A DNA stretch of 64,000 nt from Owenia fusiformis (taxonomy: Eukaryota > Annelida > Polychaeta > Sabellida > Oweniidae). The stretch lies in contig CAIIXF020000010.1 in the NCBI GenBank assembly GCA_903813345.2, positions 13,459,181-13,523,180 on the forward strand, written 5' to 3'. Positions 57,001 to 64,000 of this stretch are shown here, in pieces. The notes under the pieces are model-generated. The model was not told the DNA's origin. It did no database searches and was given only the letters and a program-made list of their open reading frames with translations. The position numbers and the translations under genes are program-made. Numbering within the stretch: position 1 is the stretch's first letter; every line of letters begins with the position of its first letter.

Positions 57001-60000
57001 AGTTAATAAGAAAAATATGTTACCAAAAAAGACTTACCCTTGCGATTAAATATTATATTTATACAAAAGAGAGATGAAGTGAATCACAATTTGGATGAGA
57101 AACAATTTGAAAAAAATATGTTTTTATATGTACCAGAACTTAAAAGTATGTTGCAAATGTCTGAATGAATGGAGGTGGTGTGAAAAATAGCTGAAGTGTT
57201 TTTAATTATTGTACTCGTCATATTTGAATAGCGAAATATTGAAACATACCTTGTGGATTGAAGAATCCTGTCATCCAGAAGACCAGTGGTCTACCCTCGA
57301 ATATCCACTTAAAGAACTGATCATTTCTCTCCAACAGCTCTGTAAACCAGAACCCTATGGTGGATGACTGCCAGGATATTTTCAACCAGGCATTAGGCAC
57401 CTTAGCATCATACATGTTGTCCAGAGCATCTCTGAGATTCTCACTCATAATAATTGTACCATCAATAGCAAGTTTCAGATCAGTGCAAGTCTCTCTGACA
57501 ATGGTGATGACTTTCTGCATGCGGTCAAGCTCCTGCTTCAGGAAGATGTTCAATGGTTGCAGTTGTCCCATACGTCGGAGTCGATCTTTCACCTGATGAG
57601 GGACATAGTCTGGTGGGAGTTTCTCGAGCATGTCCCCTGCTTGTCTATAGACCACTGTTTCCCTGGTCTCGCCTCCAGAGCCTCCACTGTCCTTAGGCTG
57701 TATACTCATAATTGTCTCCAGTACCTCCTTGGCCATGTTGCTCTGGTATGTGATGTCAGCATTGGGGTGGAGTCCAAAAGCCTCAGGTGAGTCCACCAGG
57801 GGAAGTTCTTCTATAAATGCCATGACTTCTTCAATTTTCTTCACTTTAGGGATCTTGTAGCCAGTGTAGAATTGGAAGCTTTCTTGGAACATATTATCTC
57901 CAAACCAAACCTGCAGATACAGAACAAATACATGTGACATCATCGTATTAATCACACTGTATATACACCAACAGAGCCAACTTGTCAATGAAATATCCAT
58001 TTTTGAGTTTTTCGAATCAAGTTTACAATTATGGTTAATTGAAGACATACCTTTGCAAAAGTGTTGAGGAGACGTTTATCATAATCATCTGTAACTCTTC
58101 CCCCATACTGGACCTCACCAAGCATGTAGCGTACTGTATTCCATGACACACCCTTTTTGGGATCTAAGTCATCAAGATGGTTCTGGCAAAATTGCACACT
58201 AGATGACCAATCAGCAGAGTTGAACTCATACGGAATATTCCACCCAAGTGGACCAAACATACGACGCTCCTGGAGAAAGAAATGTATCTTGTGTTCTCAT
58301 GTAGCACATTCACTAAACTACACAAATGTGAATTGTAAATACTAGTTATTTCCCTGAATTTCAATTTCAGAATAATTTTGGCTCATATCATTTCTATTAC
58401 TTCAGAACGGAAAGTTTACCTGTACAACACTGTGCATGAATGAGACGGCATAGAGAATAGGTTTCCACTGGGGCATGTTGGTAATATCTAGCATATCCTG
58501 GGTAATACCTGCATATGTTCTCTTCAGACCAGCCTTGATGCCTTGTGGAGGCTCATTGGTGAACTTGATTGAGGCCTGAAACACCACATACATATAGTAT
58601 TATATATAGCATTATCAAATCGTATATGATGCCTACAAAACAGATATGAAGAGATACATCAAAACAAAAAACAACAATTGAAATACAATGTAAGAACACA
58701 ATACTTTTTCTCAGCTCTTATTCATCAGACCCTATTATATCCATCACAGGAAAGATGAAGTGAAAAAATGAGCAAAGTTTTCCATAATATTTTTTTTCTC
58801 TAGTACCGGAAAAACAGGATTAGTTTATGGTTTCCATCTGACCCATTACAAGAATGTGATACAATTTAATCAAAAATCAACAACCGCAAAACCCTCTCAT
58901 TTTTGCTGCCTGTTCTAGACAATGGGACCCTTGTGGCTCGACCCATAATGCTTAGGCATCAAATACAAATACGGTTGCACAATATGTACATTACCTGCAG
59001 TAAGCTGATGGGGAAGTGTGGGTGAACCTCAGTTGTGATCCATACTCTCATGTTCTCATTGATGTTCTCAGTGGTGGTGACTGTTTCTAGCAGTTCATCC
59101 ATGTACCCAAGCCCCAGATGACAGTTCTGTAGCAGCACCCAACCACCAGCATGTATGCAATTAGATAGCAGCTTTCTGGCATGTACCTCCTGGCCTTGAC
59201 CCATTGATATAGACCTACATTCTACAATAGGAACAGGCTTTGAATAGATGCAGTGTTCTTAGTCTTGCTTAAGACCCTGGACTCCCCCCCCCAATCAACT
59301 TCACTCACAGGTCAGGTGAAGTACATACTAACATAGTCATAGGGGATGGACACAGTCTTGGAGCAAGATTACAGTGTTCTATGAAATAAAAAGTAAAATG
59401 TGCATCTGGACCACATGATAATTGATCATATTATGATGATTGCAGTTGATTAGAAATAAATTAACACGTAAAATAAAACAAATGATATAAATTGAAGTTA
59501 TAATTCTTATCTGCTTGTATAGACAATGTTGTTACACATAAAATTGTCACCGCCATTTCTTTTTTATTCATAAGACAACAAAAGCAATTTTTCTGCCGGA
59601 AAAAGATAGCCATCTAATTTTAATGTTTTTGACCTCAACTTTCACTAATGAGGAGAGTCCAATTGCTAGTTATGATGAAAAATAACGAGCGATTTCCGTC
59701 AAAGATTTCTGTTGTACAACAAATACATATAAGTACATATATGTATCAAAACATTACTCACCACAATGCAGTTTCTTGGCTAAAGCCTCAATCTGGTTTG
59801 TTGGATCAGAGCCCATTGATAGCAGACAAATAAGTGGTTCCCGAGGATTGCTCTCTGCCCAGGTTGCCTCTAAGTTCAGGATGACAGGGTCTGCATACTT
59901 GCGTCCCATGGAGTCAGAGATGTACTTCCTGGCCTGGGCCACTGTTCTGTCAGGTAACCAGCATCTAATAGAAATAATAACAATTCAATCAGTGCTTGGA

Positions 60001-61207
60001 TGATAAAAGGCACAAAATATACCCTATATACAGGGTGTCCACAGAGTCTCTTTACACTTTACATAGATTTCGTTTTCTAATGAGCAGTACTATGTAGATT
60101 ACTCATTAAAACCATGATATTATTTTGATCATTCTGGCATCTAATGATCCAAATCATTCACAAATGCTTACTTAGATTTGAGCAATTTTGACTGTGGCTT
60201 ACTCATATCTATATTTATAATTTGATTCAGCTTCCTACTCTGATCCTATAAATAACAAAATGAACCTAAACCAGTACCATCAACAGAATTTGAAAGTAAT
60301 TTTCAGGTAGTGAATCATATGAATATTGAAGAGGCTGACACAAACTGACAAACATTAGCTTAACAAAGTACATTGTTTAACTTCACTAGTAGTAAGGTCA
60401 ATATCACATTGATCAATAGCCTCATTCAACATGGAAATCTCAATTTAAAGTGGAGGTACAGAGAATTTCAAGACAACCTTAGAAAGTTAAACAAATGAAT
60501 TGCATATTTTATGCATAAAGTAAAATACTATTCACACATAGCTAGGCAAGGTACCAATATGAACACAGCTTTTCATATAACTGCAGCGCATTATATCACT
60601 AATCACTGCATCCAAGGTCGCTTGTTAAACAGTTGTCAAGGTGACAACTTGACTCTCCAGATTGAAATTGATACTTTACCAACTTGACCCTTGCAAAAGT
60701 TGAAAATATGTTCTTTTAGTGTTTATATCTTTAAGATGATTTTGTAGAAAATATTTGCTATGTGTGAAAAGAATTGAAGCCCAAGACTCAATGCATTGTG
60801 GCTGCTTCATTCCACTCAGGCATTGTTTCCTAAACTTTGCATTCCCACTGCATGGTCATGCAAAGATTTGGAAACAACACCTTCAATGGAATGATTCAGC
60901 ACACAATGCACAGAGTACAGAGCTTAAATCCTTAATCCATATTTAGGATCATCCCAGCTGAAATACCTGATAAGTAATAGTTTTCTGAATGTATCTAGAG
61001 ATGTATGGTAGCCATCTGGGATCTGTTCCTCTTCTGGAGCATCCTTGTCAAACCAACTCTTCCATCCCTTGTCATTGCGGGACACTTGGTTAAGAATTTC
61101 CCTGAACTGAGCCAGCTTGCTCAGCTCTACCAGGTTTAGCCATGTAGAGTCCATGATCCACTTGGCTGGCTTAGGGGTCACAGCATTCAGATCCAGGGCA
61201 GCACCAC
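54093..61207 (-). CDS. DNAH5/DNAH8: Axonemal outer-arm dynein heavy chain, DNAH5/DNAH8 type (C-terminal 704 residues)
   Basis: Exons in transcript order: 60967-61207, 59762-59964, 58995-59221, 58420-58575, 58051-58269, 57250-57910, 54708-54829, 54093-54380 (TAG). Phases join. They cover the end of AAA5/AAA6 and the C-terminal dynein region: [159 protein letters not shown]-type sequence, [11 protein letters not shown] and the end [11 protein letters not shown]. This is the conserved motor of the gamma-type outer-arm chain that drives ciliary beating. The 5' part lies right of the window. The 57250-57910 exon is unusually long for the locus. Confidence 0.97.
55560..56388 (-). mobile_element. 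Diverged copy of the CGTCC repeat element (inverted), in dynein intron
   Basis: Read on the minus strand it begins ATCCCAACGAACGAAGTTCT, followed by a ccgtcagt microsatellite and gataactcgaatac, matching the left end of the elements at 21451 and 45676. The interior has about three 140-bp blocks containing ggcggccattttgaatttt and aatcagaaaaac. The right limit in element terms (near 55560) is uncertain. Confidence 0.7.
56390..57190 (+). pseudogene. Decayed 3' end of a LINE-type retrotransposon ORF
   Basis: A frame at 56408-56608 encodes [18 protein letters not shown] and [19 protein letters not shown], typical of the region after the reverse transcriptase in non-LTR elements. After frameshifts, a later stretch near 56840-56930 gives CNYCALRD...[10 protein letters not shown], the terminal CCHC-type motif. 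Several stops and shifts show it is dead. It is nested in the dynein intron between 54829 and 57250, next to the diverged CGTCC element. Confidence 0.8.
59222..59761. other. Dynein intron, nothing recognised
   Basis: AT-rich intronic sequence between two dynein exons, without a repeat or open frame that I can name. Confidence 0.5.
59965..60966. other. Dynein intron, nothing recognised
   Basis: No conserved coding block or clear repeat. Confidence 0.5.
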
Positions 61208-61545
61208 CTAAAACAAGGCACAAATAGGCAGATGTAGTTACACTTAGGGGTCAAAGGGGCTTGGGGTCAAAGCATTCAGACCAAAGGCAGTACCAACAAG
61301 GCACAAATAGGAAAATGCCACTACACTTAGCTGGCTTGGGAGTCACAGCATTCAGATCCAGGGCAGCACCACCTAAAACAAGGCACAAATAGGCAGATGT
61401 AATTACGCTTAGCTCGCTTAGGGGTCACAGCATTCAGATCCAAGGCAGCACCACCTAAAACAAGGCACAAATAGGCAGATGTAATTACGCTTAGCTCGCT
61501 TAGGGGTCACAGCATTTAGATCCAGGGCAGCACCACCTAACAAGA
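61160..61545 (-). repeat. Tandem array duplicating a dynein splice acceptor and exon start
   Basis: On the minus strand the acceptor ttgtgccttgttttag|GTGG, with the following exon start (encoding [12 protein letters not shown]), is real at 61207. It recurs upstream near 61372, 61453 and 61534, with a degenerate copy near 61296. Spacing is about 80-90 bp. Use of the 5'-most copy reads through the intron remnant to a stop after about 40 codons, so only the last acceptor supports the dynein frame. Confidence 0.9.
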
Positions 61546-62398
61546 CATTTACATGGAGTAGTGAATTCCATTGAAAATAATCATATTTTAAGGCAAACAT
61601 CCTTCACATACAAAATATGCTAAGTGGTATTCAAGGTTTCGGCAAAAAGTAATAAAAATTAGACAGTTTCATTTAGGTTGCAATTAAAAAGCTATGCTCC
61701 AACAGACATTATACTATAATCTACCATTATTTTCACTCATTTTCCCAAAATTTCGATTATGCTAAATTCCATTGACACAATGTTAAAAATCTGAAAAAAT
61801 GTTCTTCACAATCACAAATCTTATGAGTTAACCACATTGAGCATGCCGGCAAATCCATCCAGTAATTTGCTCACATCAGTGCAGTTAGAATACCTGTAGT
61901 GATGATAAATGAAGAATAAATTAAGTGACTTTTGTATATACTGTCAATTCCTACTTGAACAAAAACACTACTGCCATCTATCTATCTACTTAGAAAATAG
62001 TCTGTTAGCCAGCTTGACTTAGTCCAAAGTTTAATGATACCTAAAGCAGTGAATAGCAGATATAAGTTACAGTGATGTTAATACAAGACAAGGTCATTCT
62101 AAACAACATAATAATTTACTGTATTCACAGTAAAAAGAGAACAGGCTGTAAAATGGGGTACCCTGAAAGCAGTTTGTTGTTTTTTGCAAAATTTTAATAC
62201 TGATTATTTGTAAATAGATTGTGATTTCCTTTAATTTCTGGAATTTTAAAGAGCATATCTGATACTTTAAAACATCACCTTTTGACCAACAGCTTCAAAC
62301 ATATTATTAGCAACTCAACAGGTTCATACTGTGTATATACGTTAGGAGCCCCACAAATTAAATGCAGACATCAATTCACACTTGAACTTACTGTAGCA
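61546..62398. other. Dynein intron and 5' flank of the SnoaL-like gene
   Basis: No upstream dynein exon was found. It presumably contains the promoter of the plus-strand gene starting at 62399. No clear TATA box. Confidence 0.45.
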
Positions 62399-63548
62399 AT
62401 GAATAATAAAGAGGATATTGGTGAGTTTAACGGCTTTTTAGATTATGTCTTACTTATTAATTACAGATGGATATGAATAATTTTAATTTCAATAAAAAAT
62501 ACTGCCTCACAACCAGGTACTTTGCAGATGCCATTACTGAATGGTTGGACAACTGGGTGAGATTGATAAATGATGAGAAAGATGCTGCCAAGATAGCTGA
62601 TGGTTACACAGAGGACTGTATTATTATGGTACCAAACATGCCAAACAGATTTGGCAGGGCAGGTACCACTATAACATTTGTTTACGGAAGAAAGTATTTT
62701 TAATGTTACTTATCTTAGATTGCTAAATAGGAAAATATCATTAAAAGATAAAATATTGTGAGACGCTGATTGCCAACCTTTAAACGTTTAAATGATTTTG
62801 TTGTCAGGAAACGAGGTTACCAATATTTCTAGCAGGCTTAAAAAAGAGTCAGATTAACAAAAAATCTGACAATTTCAGTGTTTATTGGGTCAAATTATGA
62901 AAAGATTATACAATAATTATAACCTTCCCTTATAAGATACCTTAGATGAGTTTAGTATAGTAGCCATACTTCAGAGATTGCTAATTCAACATAAATGTGC
63001 ATGCTACCAAAATTTTACACTTTGATGAAAAGGAAAAAACTTTTCAAAACAAATCCTGCCATTTTTAAAATGATGGCCACCTAACCACTTAATATGAAGA
63101 AATTTTCTCACTCTAGCTGCTCGTGAAGCCATGCAAGGTATCATAGACAGTGGATTGAAATACAAACATGGCAAACGTATAATAGAAACTGATGGTAACC
63201 TAGGCACAGATCTGACTTACATCCATACTGAGACTGCTGATGGAAAAATTGTAGAAACGGGAAGGTGCTCATTCTACTTGATAGTTAATACAAAGAGTAA
63301 CTTACCCTTCTAAATCAATATGTGTCTCATTTTTTATACAACCATACTTTGTCTTACAATTTGAGCATTTTGGGAAAAATTTTATTTTGAAATTACAAGT
63401 GCATTTTGTAAAAACTGTTTTTGAATCATTTATAAAGTTTCCCTTGCAATTTTATGGGGCAATTAATTTCAGGTCACATTGTGTGTGGAAGAAGATAGAT
63501 GGTGTTTGGTACTGTCATAGGGACGCCTGGAGCCCATGCCCTCATTGA
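62399..63548 (+). CDS. SnoaL/NTF2-like small protein
   Basis: Exons 62399-62420, 62528-62662, 63117-63264, 63473-63548 (TGA); 126 residues. The first exon encodes MNNKEDI and joins the AT of the second to give DAITEWLDNWVRL. This start is preferred over a longer unspliced frame that reads through the intron, because family members begin just before the first helix. Other blocks are AAKIADGYTEDCIIMVPNMP, FGRAAAREAMQG, DLTYIHTETADGKIVETGR and the closing beta strand WKKIDGVWYCHRDAWSP. This is the cone fold of SnoaL/DUF4440 NTF2-like proteins, a group with diverse enzymatic and binding roles. The substrate cannot be told. It is likely nested antisense in a dynein intron, since dynein continues to the right. 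Confidence 0.8.
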
Positions 63549-64000
63549 TACAGTTGGAAATAGGCTACAATAAAATTACATTGGACATTGCACTGGAACC
63601 CTGCATTTGAAGGATGATAGAGAGACTCAGAAAATAGTTTAATAAGCATTTTGCATAGTGTTTCATAACTTAACATCAAGTATTCAAAACATAAGTATTT
63701 TCAAACAATTTTTTAGATAAACATAGTTTTAAAAATATTTTAAGAATTTTCCAATATTTCACTACTTTCCATGTTAATTTTTGGAGTGTACTGTGCATTT
63801 TTAGGGAAAATATGGTAACACATAACCTTACAAAAACATATTTTATGTTTTTGGGATGCACTTTTTTTAATATATCAGACTCAAAACTGTTGGCCTTGTC
63901 TATTTTATCATTTATTCAAATACCTGTCCTGTATTTGTAAACTCACCTTAACTATAAAGACTGAATAACATAAAAAGATGTGATAAAATTGTAAACCAGA
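63549..64000. other. Right edge, nothing recognised
   Basis: 3' flank of the SnoaL-like gene. No dynein exon or repeat identified. Confidence 0.5.

Noticed and set aside
62467-62527. Longer unspliced N-terminus for the SnoaL-like protein
   Set aside because: The spliced start at 62399-62420 gives a clean, family-like N-terminus in correct phase and uses good splice sites; the longer frame reads AT-rich intron.

Overview
This is a eukaryotic window, AT-rich and intron-rich. Every exon junction I placed follows GT-AG. The gene content fits a bilaterian animal: an MCTP with tandem C2 domains, an outer-arm axonemal dynein heavy chain, ARB2A/FAM172A, a PIGBOS1-like microprotein and secreted phospholipase A2-like genes. 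The many short inverted-repeat transposons and the CGTCC-rich repeat family suggest a marine invertebrate (a lophotrochozoan or a non-vertebrate deuterostome). The species cannot be read from the sequence.

Layout, left to right. 1-3595: 5' flank or intron of MCTP with a 186-bp higher-order minisatellite. 3596-18499 (+): the C-terminal part of MCTP (C2B, C2C, two membrane segments), including two alternative exons for the first membrane segment and an array of duplicated splice acceptors. 18500-25897: MCTP 3' region, a 1.6-kb repeat element and an orphan promoter-like site. 25898-37842 (-): ten exons of ARB2A. Two tandem phospholipase A2-like genes (+, 32224-33469 and 34938-36614) lie inside one ARB2A intron, together with hAT-like, Mutator-like and smaller inverted-repeat elements. 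38818-39230: a 413-bp near-perfect foldback. 40765-42421 (+): a compact intron-poor cluster of a PIGBOS1-like microprotein, a second one-membrane-segment micro-ORF, and a single-exon dual-specificity phosphatase with an N-terminal beta-sandwich-like region. 45125-52130 (+): a seven-exon Cut8/STS1-like gene with E2F/CCAAT-type promoter motifs and a large repeat in its first intron. 54093-61207 (-): the last eight exons (about 704 residues) of a DNAH5/DNAH8-type dynein heavy chain. 62399-63548 (+): a four-exon SnoaL/NTF2-like gene, probably nested in the next dynein intron.

The genes do not form one pathway. The most unusual feature of the window is architectural. Local tandem duplications have amplified exon edges three times: a splice acceptor plus exon start in MCTP (seven acceptors), the same in the dynein gene (about five), and the 3' end of a micro-ORF (two copies). 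The other points most worth checking are the two alternative MCTP membrane exons, the nested PLA2-like pair, and the laforin-like phosphatase architecture. All models were read by eye from the sequence; no database search or transcript data were available.
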